64,000 nt of DNA, taken from the NCBI GenBank assembly GCA_027886185.1, contig WOAB01000152.1, positions 1,133,001 to 1,197,000 on the forward strand. The letters are read 5' to 3'. The notes below the pieces were generated by a model that did not search any database, was not told the DNA's origin, and was given only the letters and a program-made list of their open reading frames with translations. This document shows, in pieces, positions 46,040 through 56,773 of the stretch (the first letter of the stretch is position 1; every line of letters starts with the position of its first letter). The stretch comes from Rheum nobile (Eukaryota > Streptophyta > Magnoliopsida > Caryophyllales > Polygonaceae). A program made the translations under genes and the position numbers.

Positions 46040-46172
46040 CCGCGTGCGCGGAAGGAGCCGCCGCGGTCACGGATTGAAGAAACACGAAGACGCGAAGACT
46101 TTACAGAACCTTTTCCGCGGTCGCGGAAATCTATCCGCAGTCGCGGATATTGTTCATCATCGCGGATCCGGG
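46040..46172. repeat. GC-rich 'gcggNcgcgg' cluster in LTR4
   Basis: Units cgcgtgcgcgg, ccgcggtcacgg, ccgcggtcgcgg, tccgcagtcgcgg and atcgcgg in a 130-bp span within AT-rich DNA. Confidence 0.75.
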
Positions 46173-48970
46173 ATTTTATTTTCGTCCGAAGATTTGTTTT
46201 ATTTTATTCCCTTTTCTTTTATTTCTTTTATTTTCGTTAGTTTCCTTTTAGATATTATTTCTTATCTTTTTAGTTAGGGTTTGCTAGGTTTTTCTTATTA
46301 GTTAAGTAGGAGCCACTTTTCATTCTACAACAATTATTCTAGTTTCACATTATCGTTCAGTTTTTCCCTTAGAGTTTTACGCTTTGAAGACTATGAAGAA
46401 CTAAGCAAATTTTGCTTAGTCCGACGATTAAAGACTTCGTTTGCATTTGGTTGTGAGATTATAAACTCTATTTTCGTTCCTTTGATTATATCTTTTCTCT
46501 TTGTGCTTATTCCCATTGATTCTTGCTGATTTGACTGGCCTGATCAACTAGTTGATATTAATAATTTTCTATTGCTAGGGTTTGGATATTTCTAGTTGAA
46601 ATCCCTTATCTTGTGTAGCAAACACGATATTCTAGGACTGGTTGGACTAGTTTATTGTGAAGAGAATTGATTACATGTTAAATGTTGACTGGTTGTTTGG
46701 TGTTGCATGTATCCTGGTTAATTCATATGCTTACTGCTGCTATTGGATTAAATCTTGATAGTTTCTTATGCATTTGATAGTTAGGGTTACCAAGACTAGT
46801 TGGACTGATAACTATTTCAGAATAGGGACAGGAATTGAGATAATCTAGGATCAACCAATCAAATGAATGGTGGATATTTGTCTAGCTAAGTTACTTCTCA
46901 CCAATTGATTATATCATTTGCTTTTATTTACTTTGTTACATTGATTACAAACCAAAACCCTCCTTTGTTACTGTTGACATACAACTGTTGCACTTAGAAA
47001 GATTGTAACACCCCCAAATTACCTCTTGAAAGTATTACTGCCAGTGACCTCGGATTCTACATCCCGAAGTCACCCCAGGCTTTTCCAGTTGATATAAATC
47101 ATCAAACAACAATTATGATACAAAATATCATAACCTTCGATTAAAACCATAGTCGCGGAATTTCAACACAATTCCAAATACGACCAAATACATTAGAAAT
47201 ACAACGGAAGTCTTTATAATACAGAGTAGTCTTAATACAAGACCTTTTTAACACAGCGGAAGTCTTTGAAATAACAACAGGGTCTTGATCGCAATGATCA
47301 CCCGCCAAGGATCCTTAACCTGGATAAAACTCTTCAAAACACCGTTTGCCTTCTTAGTCGTTCTAACCTTCTTAGATCTGCAACACATCTAATGTGCCGA
47401 ATCGAACGGATGACACCAGCCAACAAAGCAGATAACAATTGCGGTTGGTTAGTCTAAATGAATAGACCATGCAAGGGCACAAAGCAGAGTGGTTCGAAGT
47501 AGTCATATTAGGTTAGACTCGTCGTCTCTCGAATAATAGTCGAGTACGATAGTCAACCACCATACTACTACTAGAATATATGAAAAGGCATGATCAAGAG
47601 AAGATTCTGGAAGACCGAGTCTTACAACAATCAATCCCAAAAGAAGACTCCAACTGAAATGAGCCTTATAGTAAAATTATGATGAATGTTGGGGAACGTT
47701 AATAATTACACACAAACGTTTAAAACAAGTTGGTGATTCGGTTCACAACCAACCTCACCGCTTAACGCGAGTTCAGATTAGAAAGAGAACTTTACTCTGA
47801 CCCAAGTCAAGACGAGTTCTCCTAACTGCACTACTCTTAGATGCACTACTCTCCCAAGAGTACACTAAAATATGTATCACTGCACTTAACTTAATCACAA
47901 CGCACCCAAACACGTTAAGCTCTTAGATCATCTCTACACCAGAAATATACCGTCGGGAACTCAATCCCTAAGGTGGAATTGACTCGGGAACTAAATCCCT
48001 AGGGGACTAAATCCTTAATTATGTGCATCACCGCGCTTATCTTATCCACTTAATCATGGCTACCTTAAAATAGGAGAACACGCATCTCCCTCACAATTTC
48101 CTTATATACAAAATCTTAAAGTTCACTTCTTAATTCCTTACAATCCCATTATCAACTCTTAGTAACCTCAAAACATTACATCCTCTTAATTCCCTTAATG
48201 GTACTTTACACAATCCCATAATTTATCTTAAAGTAAGACTGGCCTTACGCCATCTCTAACTTAAAGTTCTTTAAGATTCCTTAATTTCCTCCAAGAACAA
48301 TCACAATATCTTATTACTACGTTCCTCGAAACGTATCACATAAGATATTACTCTTATTTCCTCAAAGAGAGTGATACCTTAAGCCTTATAGATGACATAC
48401 TTACAAGATGTCAATCCTTGACCATTCCCAAGAGTCCTAACTCCTCATTCTCTAGAAATTCCACTTATCGAGTCCAACGACTCGTACTGTCTTAAATGAC
48501 TTATTTCCTTATTTTACCTCAAACGAATCTCAAATAGATCTCCCCAAGGATACCTATGATTTCGCACACTTGGCTTTCCCAAAAGCTTTAACCATTGGTC
48601 CTACATGGGTCATACTTTACTTATGATCCTGACCATCCTAACTCCGGATTTCATAGTCTTACTCAAGACCACAATAGGGAAAACGAGTTCCTGAAGAATT
48701 ATTCCCTTAATCAATTATTCCTTCACAACACTTTATCCACACTAATGCTTACAACATGATTAAGAGCAGCTACAAAGCTTTAAACCTTAGGGTGACAATT
48801 ATGTCCACCCAATTAGTACAACTACCAAAGCTTATTAATTATGTGCGACAACGGCACTTATCTTATTTCATTCTAAAACGCGCATCACGTTATAAGCTTT
48901 TACATGTATATATCTCCAACAGATCCTATACATCTTGAGTATGCGTTTCGCCTTGAGTGACGCATATATA

Positions 48971-49474
48971 TAGTATTAGGTGGGGTCTAGCCACCTCTCT
49001 ACTAGGTTAGTATTAGGTGGAGTCTAGCCACCTCTCTACTAAATTCCGAGATTTGTGTCACCAGCTAAGTGCACCACCTCTATACTCGTGTATCAGAGGT
49101 TGGGTCATGACCTGCGAATAGTATTAGGTGGGGTCTAGCCACCTCTCTACTAGGTATTAGGTGGGGTCTAGCCACCTCTCTACCAAATTCCGAGATTTGT
49201 GTCACCAGCTAAGTGCACCACCTCTATACTCGTGTATCAGAGGTTGAGTCATGACATGTGAATAGTATTAGGTGCGGTCTAGCCACCTCTCTACTAGGTA
49301 TTAGGTGGGGTCTAGCCACCTCTCTACTAGGTATTAGGTGGGGTCTAGCCACCTCTCTACCAAATCCCGAGATTTGTGACACCAGCTAAGTGCACCACCT
49401 CTATACTCGTGTATCAGAGGTTGGGTCATGACCTGCGAATAGTATTAGGTGTGGTCTAGCCACCTCTCTACTAT
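48971..49474. repeat. two-level tandem repeat in LTR2
   Basis: Short unit 'tattaggtggggtctagccacctctctactag' (about 27-32 bp) occurs eight times. Pairs or triplets of it alternate with three copies of a roughly 90-bp block ('ccgagatttgtg..caccagctaagtgcaccacctctatactcgtgtatcagaggtt'). The core ggtgg..tctag..ccacc is a short inverted repeat. Confidence 0.9.
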
Positions 49475-49510
49475 GTTATAAAGAAACGACTGGACCTTGA
49501 CGAGTCCAAC

Positions 49511-49683
49511 GTTCCTAACTACTAGTGCTAACTAAACAGTTCACGCACAATAATATTATAACTACTAGTACTAACTAAACAGTTCACGCACCACAATATT
49601 ATAACTACTAGTGCTAACTAAACAGTTCAAGCACCACAATATTATAACTACTAGTGCTAACTAAACAGTTCAAGCACAACAAT
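49511..49683. repeat. four copies of a roughly 44-bp repeat in LTR2
   Basis: Unit 'actactagtgctaactaa' + 'acagttcacgcac' + 'caatattata', four near-identical copies head to tail. Confidence 0.9.
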
Positions 49684-50505
49684 AGTAATAATTCACATTA
49701 AAGTCATCCTGGCAATCAACTTAAACACAGATATAATAGAAACGACTAACCCTTACCTGGACTAGCGTTCCTGCAAGCCCACGTGCTATTCTAGCATTAA
49801 GTTAACATTAAATTCACAACAATACCATCATGGTAATTAACACACAGTACTCGAGCTAATTAAATAGTTCGCTTTAATTGTCCTAGCCCAAATCCGAACA
49901 GCAGAATATTCCCGAATCTGCATTCAATACGGTTTTGGCCATAACTTTAGTTATACAACTCGGAATCCAATTCCGCGAAGTTCCAGACGCTCGTATGAAA
50001 GTCTACTATTTAATGAGCTTAACCCCAACTTTATCAAAATTACATAACTGACCCGGTATTTCCGGCAGTGCACGAACAAGTCCTTCAGGCAACATATATC
50101 TATAATAGCGTTGATCTAGGAGATATACAACCTATTATAACATCACCTTTTTAATTACGTTATTTATGAAATTAGTTCCCAAACGAAAACAACAGTTCAC
50201 TCCAATTTAATTAACAATTAAACAATTGATAATTAATGGAAACATGGAATGATCAAGCAAGAGCAAACCGCCACTTGCCTTAGATCCGACGAAAGGTTAG
50301 CAAGGCTTGGAGACAACGATGGGTTTCCAGGCTTGACTCAGGGACAGATCTTGAGACCATAGATTCCTCCGGATTGACCCAAAATGAAACCCTAAGTTAG
50401 ATTCGATATCTACATATACGAATCTAAAAGAATACGAAAGGAATCGAAGGAACAAAGTCCCGATTGAGACCACAAAGCCCAAGCCACACCACGAGCCCAG
50501 CCATA

Positions 50506-50545
50506 CCGCGGGTGCGGTGGCATCTGGCCGCGAGTGCGGTGGCGT
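50506..50545. repeat. GC-rich cluster in LTR2
   Basis: Two units of 'ccgcgggtgcggtggc/ccgcgagtgcggtggc'. Same relative position in the LTR as cluster 1 of LTR1. Confidence 0.7.
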
Positions 50546-50826
50546 TTCAGTGGTGAGACGACATCAACGACTCACCGGGGAAGATGACAGGGCGACGTGT
50601 CGGGGCTCGGTTCGTGGTGGCTCCAACTTCTGGACACCTAACACCGCCTTGAGAGCACCACCAACACCAACCAAGCTTTGGCGACAACACCTACGAGAGC
50701 TTTGAAACTCCGGCGAGATTCAAGCTTTTCGGCGAAGGCTTTGGGAGAGAGAGGGCCGAGAGAGAGAGAGCTCAAAGAGAGGAGAGATTCGTGAGGGGGG
50801 GAGAGAAAGATGAGAGAGAGATGGCT

Positions 50827-50832
50827 TATATA
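50827..50832 (-). promoter_or_regulatory. TATA box of LTR2
   Basis: Minus strand GGCTATATAAGCC, at the place equivalent to the TATA box of LTR1. Confidence 0.6.
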
Positions 50833-50844
50833 GCCTAGATATTT

Positions 50845-51027
50845 TGTAACAAATATCTCAACAAATATCTTAACAAACATCTCAACAAATATCTCGCGTA
50901 AATATCTTACACAAATATCTTGCGTAAATATCTTACACAAATATCTTGCGTAAATATCTTACACAAATATCTTACACAAATATCTTGCGTAAATATCTTA
51001 CACAAATATCTTGCGTAAATATCTAAA
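50845..51027. repeat. 'aaatatctt' tandem array in LTR2
   Basis: About 16 units of 11-12 bp alternating 'acacaaatatctt' and 'gcgtaaatatctt', forming a roughly 24-bp higher unit. It lies just upstream of the TATA box in transcription order (U3). Confidence 0.9.
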
Positions 51028-51289
51028 CCCTGAAATTACATCGAATGTAATTTATTCCACTCAGAGAATTATTACGGAGAGAAAGGATTTTACCGAAAAT
51101 CCAACTCCACTGAAAGCGAAAAATTGATCGAACGAAGCATGGGAAAATTACCCAAATATCCTTACTAAAAATTCAGGGATATTACAAAGATTGCTACATC
51201 CCTGTGGGATTCGACCCTTGCTTGCCTACTGTACTTAGTTAGGTTTTTTAGGATTACTTCGATTAGGCATAACGAGTTTAGCCTCGTCA

Positions 51290-52942
51290 GTAAGTTTCAA
51301 GTTATTGTCTCTATATATCATTTTCCTACGCAGATTAGAGTAGGAATTGCCAGGGGCCGGCACATGGAGAGTCGCACCTGCTACCTCGCCACTCTAAGCA
51401 AGAAGAAGGTCCCAGTCCTGACGGCAGAGGCCGAAGGCCCCAGCTCTGCAACTCCATGCTCCACGGAAGAAGAGGTTGAGCTCGAAGTGAGAAATCGGCT
51501 ACAGGTCGTAGTTTCAAAACAGGAGAGGATAAGCATATCCCCTTTCTCACGAGAGGAGGAGAAACTGTATATGGGGCAGGCACTCAGGGCCGAAAGGGAT
51601 TCCCGCGAGTCTTGTGAGATTTGTTCGCGTGGACCCCCATAGATTTGAAAGGGATTCCCGCGAGTCTCATGATGCATTCCTTAAACATTATCCCGAAGGC
51701 TAAGCCAAAGAGACAAAAGAAGAGGAAGCAGGCCGGAAAAAGGGCCCAAGGAGCGAAAGAGGAAGTTGCTAAGCTATTAAAGGCATGATTCATTTGCGAA
51801 GTGCGGTATCCGCGCTTGCTGGAAAATGTAGTCATGGTGAGGAAAGCAAACGGAAAATGGCGCATGTGCGTCGACATTACTAACCTCAATAAGGCATGCC
51901 CCAAAGATAGCTACCCGCTCCCGTCGATCGACCAGCTCATAGATTTTACGGCAGGACACAAGGCGCTGAGCATTCTAGACGCTTACTCCGGCTACAATCA
52001 GGTGAAAATGAACCCAGGCGATGAAGAGTACACAGCGTCATTATAGAACGAGGTACGTACTGCTACACGGTAATACCGTTCAGACTTAAGAATGCAGAGG
52101 CCAGCTTTCAGTGCCTTGTCGACTTGATTTTCCACGAGCAGATCGGCACGACAATCAAAGCGTATGTAGACAACATAGTGGTAAAGAGTAGACGGGAAGA
52201 AGATCACACGGAAGAAACCCTCTAAAGACACGGCATGACCTTAAATCCGGAGAAATGCGTGTTCGGAGTGAAGGTCGGGTAGTTCCTCGATTTCCAGCTT
52301 GCGAGGGATTAACGTGAACCCGGAGAAGGTAGAAGCTGTTTTGCAAATGTCTCCCCCGCGAAGCAAAAAAGAAGTACAGATGTTCACAGACTCCGTGAAC
52401 TACCTCAGCAGGTTTTGTTCAAAGTTAGCAGAAAGAGGACTAGCTTTCTTTGCCACTCTCAGGGACCCGAAGAACTCCAGTTTGACACCGGAGTGCGACA
52501 CTGCCTTCATGGAGGTGAAAAAAAACCTAGCGATGCTGCCAACCCAATTATCGGGTGAAGATTTCCAACTCTACTTAGCCGCTAGTTCACAAGCAATCAG
52601 TGTGGTTCTGGTCCGCAAACATGAGATTCATGTTTACTTTGTTAGCAGAGCCCTCATCCTGGCTGAAACGAGGTACCCGCCCATAAAAAAAGTCGCGTTG
52701 GCGATCATCATGTCCGCGAGAAAGCTGCGGCCATACTTCCAAGCTCACCCTATCTGAGTGCTCTCCGATCTCCCTTTGCGAAGCTTGTTTTGTAGACCGA
52801 CTACATTAGGGAGACTCACGAAATGGGTGACGAGTTATCCGAGTTCGAAATAGACTACAAGCCGAGACCCGCTATCAGGGCACAAGATCTCGCGGACTTC
52901 ATAATCGAAGCAAGTTTCCAGGAGCAGAGCATAGAAGGATTG
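51290..52942 (+). pseudogene. Tat reverse transcriptase and RNase H (fragment E)
   Basis: Spacer sequence, then VMVRKANGKWRMCVDI, LNKACPKDSYPLPSIDQLID, LDAYSGYNQVKMNPGDEEY, frameshift at about 52036, TVIPFRLKNAEASFQCLVD-like sequence, and AYVDNIVVK (52163-52174). Then TAA at 52223 and TAG at 52280, NPEKVEAVLQMSPPRSKKEVQ, NYLSRFCSKLAERGLAFFATLRD, and a connection/RNase H stretch (YLAASSQAISVVLVRKHE, VYFVSRAL, PIKKVALAIIMSARKLRPYFQAHPI). After a stop it resumes as GDELSEFEIDYKPRPAIRAQDLADFIIEAS. About 90-93% like D by eye in a sample. Confidence 0.88.
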
Positions 52943-53930
52943 TGATGTGTTCTTGCCTCCGATGACAAACCAATTGTCAAAGGCGACACCTTTGGATCTA
53001 GTCTTGGGCGGGAAGTCACGTTGTCTTGCACGAAAGGTTGACAAGATGGACACGGTGGTGCTGCGAAACGAATCCGATGGAGGTGGTCTGGAAGATCGCG
53101 GTGTCGGCGAGGCAGAGGTTCACAACAGCGAAGACGACGTCGATGGCGTTGGCAAACACGATGGAATTGGTGGCGATGATGGACGCGATGGAAGCGATGG
53201 ATGGGGCGACTGGATAGCGATGGCGAAAGCGATTTGATGAGGGATAGATGACTTGAAAAGACAAGTCTTTGCTGTCGTAGCGTCGACTGTGGAGGAAGGG
53301 AGATGCGAAGGAAGACTTGGCTTGAAGGTTCAAGCAATTGCCATAGCATCGGCGGCGGAGGGAATGGGGATGCGAAGATAGAGGGTGACGTCCGATCAAG
53401 GGAAGGAGGATAAACACTCTACTTGAAACCTTGATTAAAATTGAACATACTAAAACCAATAACATAGTTTGATATAAATACTAGAGGCGAGACATCGGAT
53501 GGGCCGAGTCGAACCTAGTGGGCTAGCCCATGCAAGCATGCAAAAGGCACAAACCCTAAAATAGAAATGACTATAAAAGGAAACTATCTAAAATAAGAAA
53601 TAATAACAAATATAGAAAGTGTCTTAAAAAGAACGCGGCGAAGGCATGGGTACAAACACCGCGAGGAACGGCGACGAATGGTCGATGGCCTCGCGAGTGG
53701 GTGCACGCGATGCCGGCTGCGATGATCGCGATGTTCCAAAGCCGATGGTGGCAAGGACGACGAGTCTTGGGTTGGCGTATGGGCTTCCTTGGCCAGCGAC
53801 GACGTGTGCGACAAGTGACGCGACGGCGTCCATAATGGCTTTCGACCTGGACCTTGTCATTGGGCCCTCTGAGCGAAGGCTCATGGCTTCTTCCTCGTCT
53901 GTGGACGTCATGGGAGGTGGGATCACATCA
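52943..53930 (-). repeat. 3' LTR of element F
   Basis: Direct repeat of 60453-61457. The first 307 nt in element orientation continue the pol reading frame to a stop at 53624. A purine-rich tract (minus strand AGTAGGGGAGGG) precedes it at 53931-53942. Confidence 0.95.
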
Positions 53931-55456
53931 CCCTCCCCTACTTGGCTGTGAAGCGTCCCCGCTTCACCATCATCAAACTCAGGCTCCACATATGGTGTCA
54001 AGTCCGCGGTGTTGAAGGACACGTGGACTCCAAAATCTGGGGGAGGCTTGAGTTGATAGGCATTGTCCCCAATGGCCTTTATCACGCGGAATGGACCATC
54101 GCCATGCGGTGCCAATTTGTCCTTGCACCGCGAGGGGAACCTTTCTTTTCGCATGTGCACCCAAACGAGGTCCCCGGGTGCATAAATGACGTGGCGTCGG
54201 CCATTGTTCTTCTGGGAGGCATACTGCGCGGCCCTTTTATCCAATTGGTCCCTGGTTTGTCGATGGAGCTCTTGTACTTGCTCTGCGCGATTGGCGGCAG
54301 AGACATGCACTGGGTCTCGCAGTGGTCGCGGCGATAAATCAAGCGGCGTCAATGGGTTCATGCCATACACCACTTCGAAAGGTGTCAACTTGGTCGCCGT
54401 GTGCCTGCATATATTGTAACAAAACTCAACAAGTGATAGTAAGTCCTCCCAACGCCTAGAGTTGGCTTTAAGCATCGTGCGAAGGAGGGCTCCTAGGGTT
54501 CTATTCGTGACCTCTGTTTGGCCATCGGTCTGGGGGTGGTAGCTAGTGAAAAATAGGAGTTTTGTTCCTAGCTTACCCCAAAGAGTTCTCCAAAAATGAC
54601 CAACGAACTTAGAATCCCTATCACTCACTATGGTACGTGGGACTCCATGAAGACGCACCACATGCTCAAAGAATAGATCGGAAATCTCACTAGCACTATG
54701 GGTTGTCTTACAAGCAATAAAATGTGTCATCTTAGAAAATCTATCTACGACCACAAAAATAGAGTCTTTACCTCGTCTAGAGAGGGGCAAACCCGTGATG
54801 AAATCCATAGACAAATCTTCCCAGGGGGCACTAGGAATGGGCAAAGGTGTGTAGAGGCTGTGTGGGCTGGACCTAGCTTTGGCTCTTTGGCATGTCACAC
54901 AACGTCTACAAAACCTAGTCACTTGATGGGTCATCTTAGGCCAAAAGAAATGTTCTCTTAGGGCAGCCAAGGTCTTACTAAACCCAAAGTGTCCACGACT
55001 TTCGTGTGCTTCTTGAATCAAAAGGATCCTAATGGAAGACCTAGGGATGCAAAGGCGACTAGCCTTGTATAAATAACCCTCAGAAAGGAAATGTGACTCA
55101 AACTCTCGAAGTCTTAGGCAATGCTCGAATATAGGTGCAAAGAAAGGATCACTAGCATACAATTCTTTAATCAAAGCAAAACCCAAAACTTTAGTTTGCA
55201 CATGAGTCAAGAGAACATACCTTCGAGATAACGCATCGGCGACAATGTTCTCCTTTCCCTTCTTGTGGACCACGACATAAGGAAATGTCTCAAGAAATTC
55301 CACCCAACGAGCATGGCGTCGATTGAGGTGGGCGTGGCTCTTCAAATAGCTCAAGGCTGCGTGGTCACTGTGGATGACAAATTCATACGGCCAAAGGTAA
55401 TGTTGCCACGTCTTTAGCACGCGTATTAGGGCATATAATTCTTTGTCGTAGGTGGG
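53624..55456 (-). pseudogene. element F RNase H and integrase
   Basis: After an in-frame TAG at 55457 (where Tyr is expected before PTYDKELYAL) the frame stays open for about 600 codons. RNase H tail: WQHYLWPYEFVIHSDHAALSYL. Integrase: zinc finger H-E-S-R-GHFG...C-RR-CVTCQRAK, core MDFITGLPLS, VVVDRFSKMTHFI, VSDRDSKFVGHFW and YHPQTDGQTEVTNRTLG (D, D, E present). Then the C-terminal segment with GDLVWVHMRKERFP and FNTADLTPYVEPEFDDGE. The last 101 residues, including SLRSEGPMTRSRSKAI, lie inside the 3' LTR. This is the best-kept part of F. Confidence 0.9.
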
Positions 55457-56269
55457 CTAATTGAGTGTAGCCCCCGTGAGCTTCTCACTGAAATATGCAA
55501 TGGGCCTCTTCTCTTGGTGCAGCACACCACCAATGCCTATGTCGGAGGCATCACATTCCACCTCGAAGTGCTTGTCAAAGTCGGGAAGCTGGAGCAATGG
55601 TGCTTGGCACAAGGCCCGCTTCAAAGCCGAGAAGGCTTCTTCGTGGGACTCAAGCCATAAGATAGTGCTTCCCTTCTTTGTCAACTCATGCAAAGGCACG
55701 GCAATGGAGGAGAAGTCTCGAACAAAGCGCATATAAAAACCTGCGAGGCCGAGAAAGCTTCGCACTTGCGTCGGCATCGTCGGCGTTGGCCACTCTTTGA
55801 TGGCCGCGATCTTTTCTTCGTCGACGCGCAGACCATCACTACTCACGACATAGCCCAGAAAATTTGTGGACGCGGAGTAAAATGAACACTTGGCCAGATT
55901 GGCGAATTGGCTCTCGCATCGAAGGCACTCAAGCACTTGGCAAAGGTGATCGACATGCTCCTCCAGGCTCCGTGAATACACAAGGATGTCATCGAAATAA
56001 ACGACAACAAACTTGCCAAGGAAGGTTCTCAAGGCGTGGTTCATCACGCGCATGAAGGTGCTTGGTGCGTTCGTGAGCCCAAATGGCAAGACAAGCCACT
56101 CGTAGAGCCCATACTTCGTCTTGAACGCGGTCTTCCACTCATCACCTTCTTTCATCCTGATTTGGTGATAACCACTCTTCAAATCTATCTTGGAGAAAAG
56201 TGTGGCGCCATGAAGTTCATCAAGCATATCGTCGAGGCGTGGAATAGGAGGCCTATACTTGACGGTGAT
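55457..56269 (-). pseudogene. element F reverse transcriptase, C-terminal part
   Basis: Follows a TAG at 56270. LDDMLDELHGATLFSKIDLK, SGYHQIRMKEGDEWKTAFKT, LPFGLTNAPSTFMRVMN and VVYFDDILVYSRS (intact FDD) are followed by the thumb (FLGYVVSS, VRSFLGLAGFYMRFVRDF) and the RNase H start (FEVECDASDIGIGGVLHQEKRPIAYFSEKL). It ends at TAG 55457 in the codon where relatives have Tyr. Confidence 0.9.
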
Positions 56270-56767
56270 CTAGTTTATAGCACGGAAATCAACACACATT
56301 CTCCATGTGCCATCCTTCTTGGGCACAAGGATCACAGGCACAGCGCAAGGGGAGAGAGATTCCCTTACGTAGCCGCGATCCAACAACTCATGCACTTGGC
56401 GTTGGAACTCTTTGGTCTCCTCTGGGCTAGCTCTATACGCAGCGCGATTGGGCAAGGAAGCACCTGGCACAAGGTCAATATGGTGCTCAATGCCTCTTAG
56501 TGGAGGTAATCCTTGTGGCAACTCATCGGGGAAGACGTCGTCGAACGCGGCGAGCAAGGCAGCGATGGCAGGCGGCACTGGCATGGTGCGCGACAACTCT
56601 GGGATGCACGGAGTTGGCACAAGCAGAAAGCAGGGTGCTTTGCCATACAAACACGCAATGAGGTCACTGGGCCTGGCCAAAAGCAAGCGACGCTCATATT
56701 TGCCTTGCAACGGAGGCGTCGGCGGCAACGGCACGGCCAACTTTGTCGATGGCGAGGCGCTGGTCAA
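56270..56767 (-). pseudogene. element F reverse transcriptase, N-terminal part
   Basis: Linker, then FDDVFPDELPQGLPPLRGIEHHIDL, ASLPNRAAYRASPEE, VPVILVPKKDGTWRMCVDFRAIN, ending in TAG (56270) before ITVKYR-like sequence. It is preceded by a TAA at 56774 that separates it from protease. Without the two stops it would be one frame with the flanking segments. Confidence 0.9.
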
Positions 56768-56773
56768 TTGTTG

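Larger units (their letters stand above)
47004..51186 (-). mobile_element. solo LTR2 (4,183 bp)
   Basis: TGTAACACCCCCAAATT at one end and GGGATATTACA at the other, with perfect 5-bp duplications aagat (46999-47003 and 51187-51191). Clearly the same family as LTR1: shared opening 'cccgaagtcacc', 'gaacggatgacaccagcc' and 'gaccgccacttgcct'-like blocks near the other end. It is 1.75 kb longer, mainly through repeat-rich sequence between 47,900 and 49,700. TATA on the minus strand at about 50827. Confidence 0.92.
45832..51289 (+). mobile_element. probable solo LTR4, split by LTR2
   Basis: Removing LTR2 and its duplication leaves about 1.27 kb beginning TGATTAGCG and ending CTCGTCA. Flanks are gtaat (45827-45831) and gtaag (51290-51294), a 5-bp match with one change. 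The segment is AT-rich with a GC-rich cluster (about 46040-46170) and a U5-like end ('tccctgtgggattcgaccc' at about 51198). A 118-codon open frame at 45921-46277 is low-complexity and basic, and I do not believe it is a gene. No second copy exists in the window, so the boundaries are inferred. Confidence 0.5.

Noticed and set aside
45921..46277. 118-codon basic frame on the plus strand
   Set aside because: Covers the GC-rich repeat cluster of LTR4. The Arg-rich composition follows from cgcgg repeats, and there are no recognisable motifs.
48971..49474. Considered as a CRISPR-like array
   Set aside because: Spacers are themselves repeated, the sequence is plant LTR with defined ends and target duplications, and no cas-like genes exist.
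52855..53465. Arg/Ser/His-rich minus-strand frames and the Gly/Asp-rich plus-strand frame 52947-53237
   Set aside because: They lie within the LTR of element F and recur at 60245-60861. Low-complexity, frame-shifted between the two LTR copies.
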